Origin: Knoxdaviesia capensis
Lineage: Eukaryota > Ascomycota > Sordariomycetes > Microascales > Gondwanamycetaceae
NCBI GenBank assembly: GCA_001510575.1
Contig: LNGK01000005.1
Location: forward strand, 3,991,795-4,055,794
Length of the DNA stretch: 64,000 bases
Direction of reading: 5' to 3'
Part shown: in pieces, positions 41,142-52,831 of the stretch
Layout: every line of letters begins with the position of its first letter
Position numbering within the stretch: position 1 is the stretch's first letter
Position numbers and translations under genes: made by a program
The notes under the pieces: generated by a model
What the model was told of the DNA's origin: nothing
Seen by the model: only the letters and a program-made list of their open reading frames with translations
The model's database searches: none

Positions 41142-41490
41142 ATGCTTAAACTTCTTTTTTTCCGGGGCTGGTGCCTATTTACTTTTGGCACATATAAATG
41201 ATAGCGTTGCCCCATGGTTTCAGTGTGTTAACCTATGTAAACATGACAAAATCAACAATCACCGATGTTTTGGTAGGAAAGTTTTTGGACCTCAAACAAC
41301 TCGACAATTCTGCAAGGTTCCATTGAGAATTTCTTCCCTTTTCATCTCCCTTGCCTAAGCGGGGTTTCATCCTACATCAAACCTTTTTCCTCTCCTCAAC
41401 CCGACCACTTTCTGGTTGGTTATTGCCTTGATCGCCACCCTATTCCTGCATTCCTCTCAAGCACGCTCAGATCCTCGATTCTGGCCCGGC

Positions 41491-43662
41491 ATGTCAGACT
41501 CAGAACTCGACTACCTGCAGCCGGACTTTGATCCGCGCAGTGTAACGGTGCCGCGATTGAGGTCTATCCTAGTTGCACATAATGTGCATTATCCGTCGAC
41601 GGCGAAGAAGCCGCAGCTTATCGAGATGTTCGAATCGTCGGTGGCGCCACAAGCTCAGAAGCTGCTGGCGCAACGGAAACGAGCGAAGCGGACGAGCTAC
41701 GGCATTGTCGACGCCGGATCGCAAGATATTCTCGACCCGGATGAGCTCGACCTCGCACCCCCTGCTCCTACCCCGTCTGCGCGCCGCTCAGCGTCTCCGC
41801 GCAAATCATCTCGAGTCAAGTCTGAACCCATTGAAAATGACGTGCCTTCTACCCTGAGAACCCGGACTTCCCGCTCGACTAGCCGTCAGCTCTCCCATAT
41901 CTCAGATGCGGAAACCGTCACCGAGCCTCCTCCATCGACCCGAAGACCTCGCCGCACTGTCACTCCTCGTATTAAGGCAGAGGATGATGATAGCGATGCC
42001 CTCCGCCCTACCGATGATGAAGCCACCGTGTTCTCGGATGAGAATCCTTTCCAGGCCGGAAGCTCTCCTATTCCCGCACAAACGCCCTCGCAACGCCGTC
42101 GGACTGCCGGAAGCGAAAGCGTCAGAAAGTCAGCACAATCTATTCGACGATCCACCGATCGGGTCTCTGGTATTCCCAGCCTTGAGCCGACAGTGTCGGA
42201 TGCTACATCGCACACGTTTGTTTCTAGAGCATCATCCGTGCGCGCAAAGAGCATGACTCCCCAACCAGACTTCCTCGAGCCCGGTGAAGAGTTTACTCCG
42301 GAAGAACAGGTCGAGCTCGAAGAAGAGCGTACTTCGCTCGGACTCCCGGCTACCGAGGTTGTTCGCGCGCCGAAGGTGTCCCGGGGGCTCAACCTCGCCA
42401 CGCCGTTGTGGGTTTTGTTCTTCACGCTGATCGGAGCTTACGTTGCCTGGTATCGGCAAGAAAAGATTGCCGTTGGATACTGCGGTCTTGGCCGGCCAGC
42501 TACCAGCATCATCCCCGACGAGATTGTCATTCCCGATTGGGCCCTCCCGTTTATCGAGCCGCAATGTGAGCCGTGCCCGGCACACGCTTACTGCTATGAG
42601 GACTTCATGCTCCGTTGCGAGCCTGGCCGTATTGAGAAGCCCCACCCGCTGTCGCTTGGTGGTGTTATCCCTCTGCCTCCTACTTGCGAGCCGGATGGTG
42701 AGAAGGCGATCCGTGTCAAGGCCGTTGCTGATAAGGCTATCGAAGAACTCCGGAATCGCCGTGCTCAATTCGAATGCGGCGAGCTTGTTGACGAGAAGGG
42801 AGAGCCTGAAGAGGACCCGAAGCTTCAGGAAGAGGCACTGAAGGAAATCGTGAGCCGTCAGAAGCGCCGCAAGCTTAGCAAGCAGGAGTTTGACGACCTA
42901 TGGGACGCTGCTCTTGGAGAAGTCAAGGCGCGTGATGAGGTTGAAGTCCAGTAAGCCCAACCCCGTTCTCTTTTCTTTTGTTTGCATGTTCACAACGAGA
43001 TTTCATTTTTTATCTGACTCTAGAACTAACACCAGATCCGTGGCTCCCTCCGTAGAGAAACCTATTCCGGAGGTGTTTCAAACACGTACCTATCTTCCAC
43101 CTCTCTCGCTCGCCTTCCGCTCATCTGCGCCGTCCGACGCGCGTTCTACCAAAGGCTGGCACGATATAGACTTGCAATTGGACTTATAGTTGCCATTGGT
43201 CTATCTGCTCTGTTCACTCGCCAGCGGTACCTGAGCAACCGGGCCGCGGCTGAGAAGGTCCCGGCGCTGGTTGATCTGGTGCTAGACCGGCTTGCCAAGC
43301 AGAAGACCATGCGGGATGAATTGGACGACCCGTGGCTGTTTCTGCCGAACCTGCGCGACGACGTGCTGCGGGCGGTGCACTCGCTGAAGGAGCGCGAGAA
43401 CATCTGGAAGCGGGTGCGTGTGGTGGTCGAGCAGAACAGCAACGTGCGCGCCAGCCAGCGGGAGAGTCGCAGCGGCGAGGTGGGCCGCGCATGGGAGTGG
43501 ATTGGGCCGGTGTCCAGTGAAAGCCGACGGACGAGCGGCCGTGTCTCGTGGGGGCCCGATGTCAAGGCCGGCGATGATGATGAGCTGGAAATGTCGGAGA
43601 TGATGGATGGGCGGCGCTCGTCTTTCCATTCCAAGTGGGAAGAATCTCGACCACTTTACTGA
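41491..43662 (+). CDS. SRC1: Inner nuclear membrane protein Src1/Heh1 (LEM/HeH-MSC family)
   Basis: The long form uses exons 41491-42950 and 43056-43662 for 688 residues. The N-terminal HeH/SAP-like domain is at about 15-50 (RSVTVPRLRSILVAHNVHY, then QLIEMFESS). A long basic Ser/Thr-rich linker follows, then a first membrane segment at about 303-321 (TPLWVLFFTLIGAYVAWY) and a lumenal Cys-containing region (CEPCPAHAYCYEDFMLRCEP). The conserved MSC block SSTSLARLPL leads to a second membrane segment at about 525-541 (LAIGLIVAIGLSALF) and a nucleoplasmic C-terminus. The family tethers chromatin and nuclear pores to the inner nuclear membrane. The nearer acceptor at 43035 would shift frame and end at 43187-43189, giving a 537-residue form without the second membrane segment. 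Confidence 0.9.
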
Positions 43663-44489
43663 GTCGTGAGCGCCTCTTAAAATGCTTCTTGTTTCTTTGC
43701 TTTTCTTAATTATTTCTCCTTTGCTTTATCTTCTTCTGTCGCTGCGTTTCCCTTTCCTTTCGCCTTGGTTGTGCTTCTTCTGTTGATACTCTTATTTTCC
43801 CTAATGCAAGCATTGGGTGCTTGCCGTCGCTGATTTTCTCTTCTGGTCTCGGTTTTTTTTTTTTCTATCACTTTTTTCTTCTTCTTATTTTCTAATCTCT
43901 CTCATACTTCCTCTTCACTTCTCCCAGTTTTTGTTGTTTTTTATGGCTGCCTCTGTCAATCTGGGCAGCTGCTCGTGTATATTCTTTTATTTTTTTTCGA
44001 TGTTCTCGTGTATGTTTTCATGTGTATTATGCTACCGAATGTTTAAGAGGGTTCCCTCTTTTGCTTGATGCTGTTTCGTGCTCAAGTCTTGGACAACCCC
44101 CACGGAAGGGTGCTTTTTGATATAGTGTACATCGATCAAACGATCATAATGTGTTGAACTCAAGTTTTATTCGAACTGTATTCTGTTGGGAAAAAACATC
44201 CTTCACTCATTCAAAAAGAAAAAAAAAAAAACTTGTGGCAATCCGATTCTATCCGAGTGGATCTAGAATCGAACAAGAAACAGGAAAACGTGAGGAACAT
44301 TGCACGGGATGCTAACGGTGGTACTCTCCAGGAGAGACGGACGATGGGAGGGTTCACTGATAATTACATAGGTAGATAGCAATAAAATGAAATGGATTGA
44401 ATACTACACAAGTGTTTTTCATTGACACTGGGACAAAGGGAAGTGTATACAGGCCGGCAATTGAGCGCTTAATGCAATTTTGGAGGCGT
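43663..44489. other. Convergent intergenic region SRC1 / ATP4, strongly T-rich
   Basis: The + strand from 43680 to 44040 is overwhelmingly T/C with several T8-T12 runs. A 41-residue hydrophobic Cys-rich frame begins at ATG 43943 (MAASVNLGSC...) just after a CT tract, but it looks like a product of composition. An A-run is at 44218-44231. No supported gene. Confidence 0.4.
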
Positions 44490-45528
44490 TTAAGCCTTAG
44501 CGACGATCTCTGTACCGACGGAATTTATGTTAGCGTAAGAACGACATGCAGAACATAGACACGGAGGAGAGGAATGCTTTCAGGGCGGCATACTCTCAAC
44601 ATCAGCAACGCTCTGCTGGAGGATCTGTTGCAGAACCTTGGGGTTCTCAAGCTCCTTCTTGACCTTGGCGATGGTGCTCTCAGCGAGCTCCTTCTGCTGG
44701 CGCTGCTTCACCTGGCTCTCGTAGCGGACCCACGAATCCAGGACAGCCTTCGCCTCGGCAGCGAGGGCGGTCTTCTGCTCAAGCTCGAAAGCCTCAGCCT
44801 CAACCTTAGCGGTCTCCTGTAGCATTAGAAAACAATGAATTAGCAAATGCGGCTCTGGCATCACAAGCTCGGAGATCGGCCTCGATCTCCGAGGACATCA
44901 TCGAGCATGAGGGATGCCGCGGCGTACCTTGGAGACCTCGAATAGGCCCTTGGTGACCTCGACGACGGTCGACATCTGCTGAACGGTGTCGATGCGGGTC
45001 TTGACGGCCGAAGTGTGGTCCTCACGGGCCTGGTTGAGAATGCCCTTGATGCGGTCGTTGTGGCCCTTGGCCCACTCGACATAAGCCGGGCCACCGAACT
45101 TGATCAGACTACCCCAGACGGCGAGCAGGCAGACCATGACGACGGTCTCCTCGTTCACGACGTAGTACTCGTTGCTGAGGGCGTAGACCGACAGACCGGC
45201 GGCGCTGGACAGGATGGCGCTCTTCGAGAGGAGCGAGCTGCCCGGCAGCGCATCGATGATCGACTGGGCCTTCTTCTTGGGGTCTTCGGCGGGGACGTTC
45301 GACGCATTGCGGGTAGCGACGATGGAGGTGATGGCCGGCACGGCGCGCCGGGCCAGAGTTGGCCGGAGGAGGGGGGCTCCTATTTTGGGGGGGAGGAAAA
45401 CAAAGAGGTTATAGTTAGTTTCATGCAGTCAAACATTGCCGACGCATTGCGGCCAATTGGCGGCTCGGAGGTGTCTGGAATAAACAGCAAGACATACCAA
45501 CAGCGGTTCTAACCACGCGAGACGCCAT
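44490..45528 (-). CDS. ATP4: Mitochondrial ATP synthase subunit 4 (subunit b)
   Basis: Four exons (45528-45498, 45379-44928, 44816-44594, 44509-44490) give 241 residues. The last exon is 20 nt (KIVAKA and stop, with a split codon). The N-terminus MASRVVRTAVGAPLLRPTLA, Arg-rich, is a mitochondrial presequence. ILSSAAGLSVYALSNEYYVV and VVMVCLLAVWGSLIKFGGPA are the two membrane segments of subunit b. A long charged helix (KGHNDRIKGILNQAREDH onward) forms the peripheral stalk. Length and order agree with fungal ATP4. Head to head with NOC4. Confidence 0.95.
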
Positions 45529-46030
45529 TGTGAGTATGGAGATGTGTGGGACAGGATGGGTATTGATGGCTTTTCTAGGGGAGGAGTCGGGAAAAGCTTC
45601 AAACAATTGCAGTTTTTTGAGGTTTTATCGCGCTGGACCGACAGAAAGTCGACACTCCAGTCTTTGATCATACAGTCACGTGTATTGTGGGTCTGAAACT
45701 GGAAAAAACTAGCTGGTTTGTCGGGACAACTCGGCAAAATTGTGTAAGCATCGGGATTCATGGAAACGCCAGCCAATGAGAAGCCAGATCGAGGGGCCAA
45801 CGATCATTGGTGGGCGTGTCTAAATGCCACACTCGTTTTGCTAAATGGCACACCCAAAAACTTTTTTTTTCTTATCGTGGTTCCGATAGTGGTGAAGAAA
45901 TATCACATTTTCTAGCATCTTTCCATGTTCTTTTTGTGTTTGAGTTCTGAAGGACGAACTCAACACGACGTCGACTTCTCCTACACTCCTACCACTTGTC
46001 CAAACAGTTTCTTTTTCGTCGCTCCTCAAG
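45529..46030. promoter_or_regulatory. Divergent promoter region ATP4 / NOC4
   Basis: 502 bp. One CACGTG lies at 45677-45682 within AGTCACGTGTA, about 150 bp upstream of the ATP4 ATG. A T-run near 45862-45871 precedes the NOC4 leader. No coding content. Confidence 0.45.
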
Positions 46031-47824
46031 ATGTCCTCCAAAGATGGCTTAAAACGCAAGCGCAAGGTGGCTACCGACGAGTCCCAAAAACGCCGACGGT
46101 CGGATGGCGGCGCTTCAGAAACCGAAGATGCCCAGGCCAAGATTCTGTTGTTAGAGAGCGAAATTGTCGAGTCGAAGAAGAACTACAACAACATCCCGAC
46201 CCTGTTGTCCTACATCCGGAACTACCATAAAGCTCCCGAACTGGCTTCTGTGGCCGCGGTTGCGTCCTGTCGTGTGTTCGTCCGTCTGCTCGCTGCCGGG
46301 AGCCTCGTCAACAAGAAGGGCCTGGGTGAGAAAGAATCCGTGGTTGTCCGCTGGCTCCTTGAGCGTTTCAACGAGTACAAGCAGCAGCTGGTTTCACTGT
46401 TTGCTCATGACGAGGTTGCGGCAACCATGATGACGGTCTCCATGAGAGTGCTTAAGGCCGAGGCCGAGCATCTCTACGACAAGGACGACTACTATTTTCC
46501 CCGGTCACTCTTGCATAGCATCACAGTTGGACTAGTGGAATCTCGGAACAGCGACCTTCGCAAGGAGTTCGTCAACAAATATGTGGACGAGTATGACGAT
46601 ATTCGCTTTTTCTTGCTTCAAGCTCTAAAGTAAGCTATCACACGTGCTCATCTGGTTTGATCCGTTTAGGGCCATGGAACTGTGTTGCTAACTTTGATAC
46701 CTCTGCAGAACGCTGATTTCCAGCCTAAAGCCTGATGAAGACATTTTCGACGAGGTGTTCGAACTTCTGGTTGCGATCGACGGTACTCCAGACTCCGACG
46801 AAGAACTACAAGACTTCTACGCTCCCGCGCCAAAGAAGAAGTCGCATAACCTGTATTCCTTGCAGCAACACAAGAGGGCAGCTCAGGAGGCATGGCTTGC
46901 GCTTATGGCGCAGAGCAAAAGCAAGGAGCGGCAAAACAAGATTCTGGCTGTGCTGGTGACATCAATCGTGCCGTGGTTCGTCAAGCCGGAGCTGTTGTCG
47001 GACTTCCTTACCGACAGCTACAGTTCCGGAGGGTCGACCTCTCTGCTTGCGCTGTCGGGAGTGTTCTACCTCATCCAAAACCGAAACCTCGACTACCCTC
47101 TGTTCTACCACAAGCTGTACTCACTCCTCGACCGGGACATCTTCCACTCGAAGCACCGGTCCAAGTTCTTCCGGTTGATGGACACCTTCCTAGCCTCTTC
47201 GCATTTGCCCGCAGCGCTGGTGGCCAGCTTCATCAAGCGACTTACCCGGCTGGCACTGTACGCGCCGCCCAGCTCGGTGGTGTTTGTCGCACCGTGGGTG
47301 TACAACATGCTGCGACAACACCCTCTTTGCACGTTCATGATCCACCGTGAAACGCGGGATGCGGAGACGAAGAAGAGCATTGAGGACCACGGGTTTGAGG
47401 ACCCCTTCGATCCCAACGAGACGGATCCGATGGAAACCCGGGCTGTTGACAGCTGTCTGTGGGAGCTTGTGCAGCTTCAGTCGCACTTCCATCCGAACGT
47501 CGCCACGATCGCGAAGATTATCTCAGAGCCATTCACCAAACAGTCGTACAACATTGAAGACTTTCTGGATCATTCTTATAACAGTGTAAGTGTTTTTTAG
47601 AGTAGTCAGCTCTCGTGGCACCGGACAAGCCAGCCATTTTTGCTTTGTTGATGTCAGTTTCGCTAACATTCTTTTCCGCGCAGCTTTTCGATGTGGAAAT
47701 GTCAAAGGAGGTGAAGAAGGCCCCGGTTGTTGAGTTTCAAATCCCCAAGCGCATATTCCTTCCTCAGGACGCGGACTCGGGTATGACAGACAGTCTGCTT
47801 GTGTCAACGTGGGACTTTTCATGA
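46031..47824 (+). CDS. NOC4: Ribosome biogenesis factor Noc4 (Utp19), CBF/Mak21 family
   Basis: Three exons (46031-46629, 46709-47585, 47684-47824) encode 538 residues. A basic nuclear-targeting N-terminus (KRKRKVATDESQKRRR) is followed by helical repeats and the CBF/Mak21 domain (LLALSGVFYLIQNRNLDYPL, FYHKLYSLLDRDIFHSKHRS, FIKRLTRLALYAPPSSVVFV). A conserved DPFDPNETDPMETRAVDSCLW motif follows; ETDP with the downstream LWEL is the family hallmark. Noc4 partners Nop14 in nuclear maturation and export of the 40S precursor. It is the second small-subunit processome factor in the window after UTP12. Introns use TTGCTAAC and CGCTAAC branch sites. Confidence 0.94.
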
Positions 47825-48813
47825 CGAGATTGTTAGATTAATAGAAGGCCTCGCTGTGGCTTATGGATGACTTGCGAAGTGCACTTGACTCACGAAACAT
47901 GTGGGCTATAAGGGTTAAACCCGCCCGCTCGTTATGCCGTGTCCAGATACTATTGGCAACTCCAGCAGTGTTTTTTTGGCCTTGGTTCTGCTATCGGGTT
48001 ATCTGCCCATAAAAAAGAACCAAATGTCGCCTCATCCCACTTGTTTTCTGCTTAGGCTGCGACTCAGTTCACATAAAATATCTCTCCACGAATGTGCCTC
48101 AGTTTCCCCATCCGTCTTTTCTTCATATATACATATGTACTCATATGTCGTCTTTTTCGCTGTCCAGCTCTTGAACCTTTTCTTCTACCCGTTTGACTTG
48201 CGCCGATCAGTGCATCTGTTTCCCTCTTCTGTAAATCAGTCTATCCAAATCCACCCAAGCTGACTCCAGTTCTCAGCTCACACGAACCCTGGAGCCGCGC
48301 AAAGCCGAAGGATCCATTACCTCCCATACGCAGCAGGCGTTCGCTCGTTCGCCTTATCATCGCCACCTCGTCAGGGATCTCTTTGGCTTTTTGGGCGGGA
48401 GCCTTGAGCCTTGAGTCCAACTAGGCGGGGAGTTTAGCTGGTAAGATTCTTCTGAGACGCTTGTATTTCCCAGCATATTCTCCCGTGTCCATGTCCGTTG
48501 TTATCAGGTCTAATACGAACAGTCTTTGGTGAAATTTGTGGTTAGGTGGGCTCAGACCCGCTATGCTACAGATTCCCAGTGGGTAAAAGATACCCTTGAA
48601 AACAACTAACAAACTGTTCGCCATCGAAGGTTAATTCTTAATTGATACCCTCGATTCTTTCCATTGTTTTTCTTGTTCTGCATTTGCCTCCCGCTTGAGT
48701 TACTCTGGAAAGAAAATTTTCGGGCTTAACCTCACGATATACCTCCCGACTCACCTCCAGACTCTCCCAAGATCGACTATTTTCGTCAGGCGCGCAGCCA
48801 GATCCAATGCGTC
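47825..48813. other. Intergenic, NOC4 3' end to MNR2 promoter
   Basis: 989 bp. A GGGTTAAACCC palindrome at 47912-47922 is identical to the one after UTP12 at 4813-4823. Pyrimidine-rich sequence lies at 48100-48240 and CT-rich leader at 48655-48780. No gene seen. Confidence 0.45.
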
Positions 48814-51470
48814 ATGCCGTCTAATCTATTTGGTCCCCCGACTCCAAGTCGGCAACGTCATCCGGATTCCCAGCAATCCGGGACTCCAGGGTCGGCCTCC
48901 GCTCAAGCTTCCTCGCCCGGGGGCCATCCTCAGCGTAAACGCAAGAACCACCGCGGAGGGAAGAAGAAGAGATCACGGCGAATGTCGTTTGCTGCTCTCG
49001 GCGACGACGACGAAGTCCCGGAGCCCACTCCCGAAGAGCCTCTGCTGGAAACCGCACGAGACCCCTTCTACTCTGCCCATCAAGGGCAAGCTAGCAACAC
49101 CAGTGTTGACAGTGATGCCTTGCTAGATCACAGGTATGGCCCCTTCCAATATTGACCCTTTCCTCGTGGATCTATTCTCATTCTGCTTTCTTGTCTCTTT
49201 GCGCCACCACAAGAGACCTACAGTCGTTAAGACCGAGACGATCCTCCACCTTGGTTGTCCCGACCAGCTTGTTTACTCCCCACCGCGGTTCACAATCACA
49301 TCGAACGAAGAAATCGGGAAACGAGAGCCCCAGCGATCGCGATGACGATGACGAAGAAGACGAAGACCCGTGGAACGAAGGTGCGCCACTTCTCTCTAGC
49401 TCAGCTCGCATCCGCCGGTCAGAGACGATGCCCCCGGCCTCCTATGGTACCTCCGATCCACGCCCCACTCTCAGCCGCCAGAACTCTACGCTCTCGATAA
49501 AGGTCATGCCTCACGGATACCCAGGCGAGCCATACAATGTCAACTATCCCCCTTCCATACCCGGCTCGCCCACTCTAGGCCCGGCGGACCGTCCAGACGT
49601 GAACTTTGGCGATGTCATGATCCGGCATGATCTGGAGCGCCGGACCTCTGAATCAAGCGGCCACGCAGAAACATCTTCTGGTAAGAGATCTGCTAGTCGG
49701 TCCCGCAGTCCATCGCCCGCCGATATTCGGAGGGCAGACTCGCTGAAGCCTGGCGACCACACTTGCAGCGTGTCGGACGCTGGCCCAGGCGAAGACGACG
49801 ACTATACATCTCGGAACCGCAGAGCTTTCCAACCCAGCGGACGGCGACGTCACCGTAGGAGGTGGCCCGATCTAGCAGCCCTAGAAGAATGGAGTGCATA
49901 CGAGAAGGAGAGCCGGACCGAGGAGCGGAGAGTCAAGCGGATTACGGAGCCGCGTCTGGTGAATGGCAGACTCCGCCCGCTCAACAAGGGTTGGTATCGG
50001 TCGGAGGAGGACGCGCCATACCGCTTCACGTATTTCAACGAGGAGTTCCCGAGCACTGTTCACAGCCAGACAATTTCCGAGCTGATCCAAGCAGATGGAA
50101 GCTTCCGCGAGCTGTTTGTCCCGGACCGGCGCGTCCTGTCAGACGACTCTAGCGATTCGGATTCCGAATCCGAGACTGAAGTCGGGCCTTTCTCGAGCAC
50201 GGCGCGAAGCCTCCGCCGCGCTTCCGCCACGAGCAACGCACGCGTCAGCGACGGTGCTACCGAGCGCGCGTTATCCCCCCGACAGCTGCCCGGAGACTTG
50301 GGCCGATCTCAGACGCCGTCCGATCGAGAACGGAGGACTGGTGGTAGCGGCGTCTCGTCTCCTCCTCCTCCTCCCACTGCGACAGCTACCCAAATCCCCG
50401 GCTCGATTAATCAAGCTGTCAAAGAGGCCATGAGTGCATCTGCCAAGCCTGTACGGTTTGGCGATCGGCCGATCTGGTGGCTCGACGTGCTGTGTCCGAC
50501 TGAGGATGAGTTGAAGGTTCTAGCTCAGGCGTTTGCCATCCACCCTCTCACCGCCGAAGATATCATGCTTCAAGAAGCGCGCGAGAAGGTCGAGCTTTTC
50601 CGCCACTATTATTTCGTCAACTACCGGACCTTTGACCAGGACGTGAACAGCGAGGATTACCTCGAGCCCGTCAACATGTACGTGGTAGTCTTTCGCGAGG
50701 GTGTACTCAGCTTCCACTTCTCGCAAACGCCGCACGCCGCCAACGTGCGCCGCCGGGTCCGCCAGCTCAAGGACTATCTGATTGTGTCGTCCGACTGGAT
50801 CTCGTACGCCATCATCGACGACATCACCGACGTGTTCGGGCCGCTGATCCAAAACATCGAAGACGAAGTCGACGACATCGACGACGCGATCCTGCAGCTC
50901 CACTCGTCGAGCGACCAGCGGCTGAAGCGCATCGAGCCGAACCGCGCCGAGAGCGGCGAGAGCACGTACTCGGCCGAGAGCGGCAGCGACATGCTGCGGC
51001 GGGTGGGCGACTGCCGCAAGCGCGTGATGATCCTGTTCCGGCTGCTGGGCAACAAGGCCGACGTGATCAAGGGGTTCGCGAAGCGCTGCAACGAGCGGTG
51101 GGAGGTGGCGCCGCGGTCGGAGATTGGGCTGTACCTGGGCGACATCCAGGACCACATCATCACGATGACGTCCAACCTAGGCCACTACGAGCGCATGCTA
51201 GCGCGGTCGCACGCGAACTACCTCGCCCAGATCAACCTCGAGATGAACGAGCAGCAGGAGAAGACCGCCGACGTGCTCGGCAAGCTGACCGTGCTGGGCA
51301 CCATCGTGCTGCCCATGAACATCATCACCGGCCTCTGGGGCATGAACGTCTGGGTGCCGGGCCAGGGCGTTGAGCGCGATCTGTCGTGGTTCGTCTGTAT
51401 CACGGGCGGCTTGTTGCTGTTTGGTCTGGCGTGCTACTGGACGGCCAAGCGCGTGTACGGAATTGTATAA
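48814..51470 (+). CDS. MNR2: CorA-family magnesium transporter, Mnr2/Alr type
   Basis: Two exons (48814-49133 and 49214-51470) give 858 residues. The acceptor (CCACAAG) lacks a strong branch site but is the one that keeps frame. The N-terminal 450 residues are hydrophilic, with a basic cluster (KRKNHRGGKKKRSRR) and acidic DDDDEEDEDPW. The CorA domain starts at WWLDVLCPTEDELKVLAQAF. The pore end has GTIVLPMNIITGLWGMNVWV with the GMN signature, followed by the second membrane helix (LLLFGLACYWTAKRVYGIV). Yeast Mnr2 is vacuolar and Alr1 is at the plasma membrane; the long N-terminus fits either, so location is open. The 3' flank carries a long (AC)n tract. Confidence 0.92.
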
Positions 51471-51524
51471 CTCGTGTTAGCCGACGGCACTGCGCATCAT
51501 CGTGTACCACAGAACCCCACACCT

Positions 51525-51562
<38 letters not shown>

Positions 51563-52831
51563 GTGCGCGCGCCATATTTCCCTCTTTTTTTTTGTCTGTT
51601 TCCTATGTCTCCGGGTGGTTTTTTTGTTTTTCATGGTTCTTTACACCGCCCGTAAACGGCGGTAGATAATTCGTGAGTATGGGTTGGCTGATGGACGCAC
51701 CAGAGACTCTGTGCCATGGTCCTCGCTCTGTTTGTTTCCTTGGGTCTGAGTATGGTTGATACCTGGTGTCTTCATCTAGAAGTTTTAGTTTGCACCATCT
51801 GTTTCTAGGTCGGGAGGGGGTTGTGGTTTAACGGGACATTTTTTGGAGCGTTTGAAAGTGCTATGTACTGCACTATAGATTGCTCTTACAGGTTCGGGAG
51901 TTTAGTTTTTCAATTCAGATAGTTGATCAAGATCTCTGCCATCTGCCCGCACTGCCTCGCTCCGTATGTCTCTTCATCGGTAGTATCCTTTACACGGCCA
52001 ACTTGCAGACGCTAGATATATTATCAACATGAAGTATCAAAACTCCTTGCCATACACGGATTCATTTTCTAGTAAATCCAAAATATAAGAACAGTAGTGC
52101 CCAGGTAAACCGCACCTGTTGTATCAAAAAGCCCTCCCCAATAAGAAATATAGCAAAAGCCCAGCCTTGGGATCGCCAGACATAACACCAAGCACACACA
52201 AACGACGAGACAAGATGTGAGAGCGTTACTCCTAGCAAGAAAAGAAGAAACTGGTAGACAGCAAAGAAAAGAAACGACCAGCAGATGAACGACCAGTAGG
52301 AGACATGACCCATGTTATCATTGCAAGAGAAAAAAAAGAATAGTGTACTGATAGAAGAGACCAAAATAATCCCCCGTCACACTCTCTCTCTCTGTGGATA
52401 TTGAAAATAAAGAAAAGACAAAAAAGCTACTTGAAGCGATACCGGAAGAATATGAAACGCCAGAGAAAACCAGAAAATGAGTCCATAAGTCGCGGGGAAT
52501 TGTTGGTTTCCGGCGAGCTTGGGAATGTCTGGACATAATACAATGCGGTGGTTGATTAGTTGGTAGATGGTGTTGGTGAGCAAACACACGAAGAGGGTGA
52601 ACAGCGTAGCCCAGTGGAATGGCGGAAAACAGACAGGTTGGTCTCAGATCGAGACAACGGATTTTTTCGTCGGAAACCGGGAGTTCGATATTATTTGTTT
52701 CGAAGGAAAGCTTCGAATCTAACGACAGCGAGTAAAGAAGAAAAAAAGAAAAAAAGAACCGACCCGTCGGAATGCAAGATCATGTACAGCATGTGGCAAA
52801 CAACACTTGGCGACAGTAGTTGCAGGAACGA
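51471..52831. other. Convergent intergenic region MNR2 / cyclin gene
   Basis: 1.36 kb between converging 3' ends, holding the (AC)n microsatellite, T/G-rich 3'-UTR-like sequence, and from 52060 to 52450 A-rich sequence on the + strand. Several minus-strand frames of 70-100 codons (52062-52590) are hydrophobic and Phe/Leu-rich from T-richness. No gene supported. Confidence 0.4.
51527..51572. repeat. (AC)17 microsatellite running into GC-alternating sequence
   Basis: (AC)n from 51527 to about 51560, then GCGTGCGCGCGCC. The whole 46 bp alternates purine and pyrimidine, so it is a candidate Z-DNA former as well as a likely polymorphic marker. It lies about 55 bp after the MNR2 stop codon. Confidence 0.85.

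Larger units (their letters stand above)
40806..41490. promoter_or_regulatory. Divergent promoter region COQ6 / SRC1 with four CACGTG sites
   Basis: 685 bp. Two CACGTG pairs are present: 40937-40942 with 40949-40954, and 41123-41128 with 41136-41141, each pair about 12-13 bp centre to centre. A TATA-like GCTATATAG lies near 40966. CT-rich leader sequence precedes the SRC1 ATG. No coding content. Confidence 0.5.

Noticed and set aside
43817..44068. Small hydrophobic Cys-rich frame after SRC1
   Set aside because: It lies in an extreme T-rich tract that yields Phe/Ser/Cys codons by composition; only the CT tract before its ATG argues for it.
52062..52589. Overlapping minus-strand hydrophobic frames between MNR2 and the cyclin gene
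   Set aside because: Phe/Leu/Ser runs caused by A-rich + strand sequence; no start context or homologous look.
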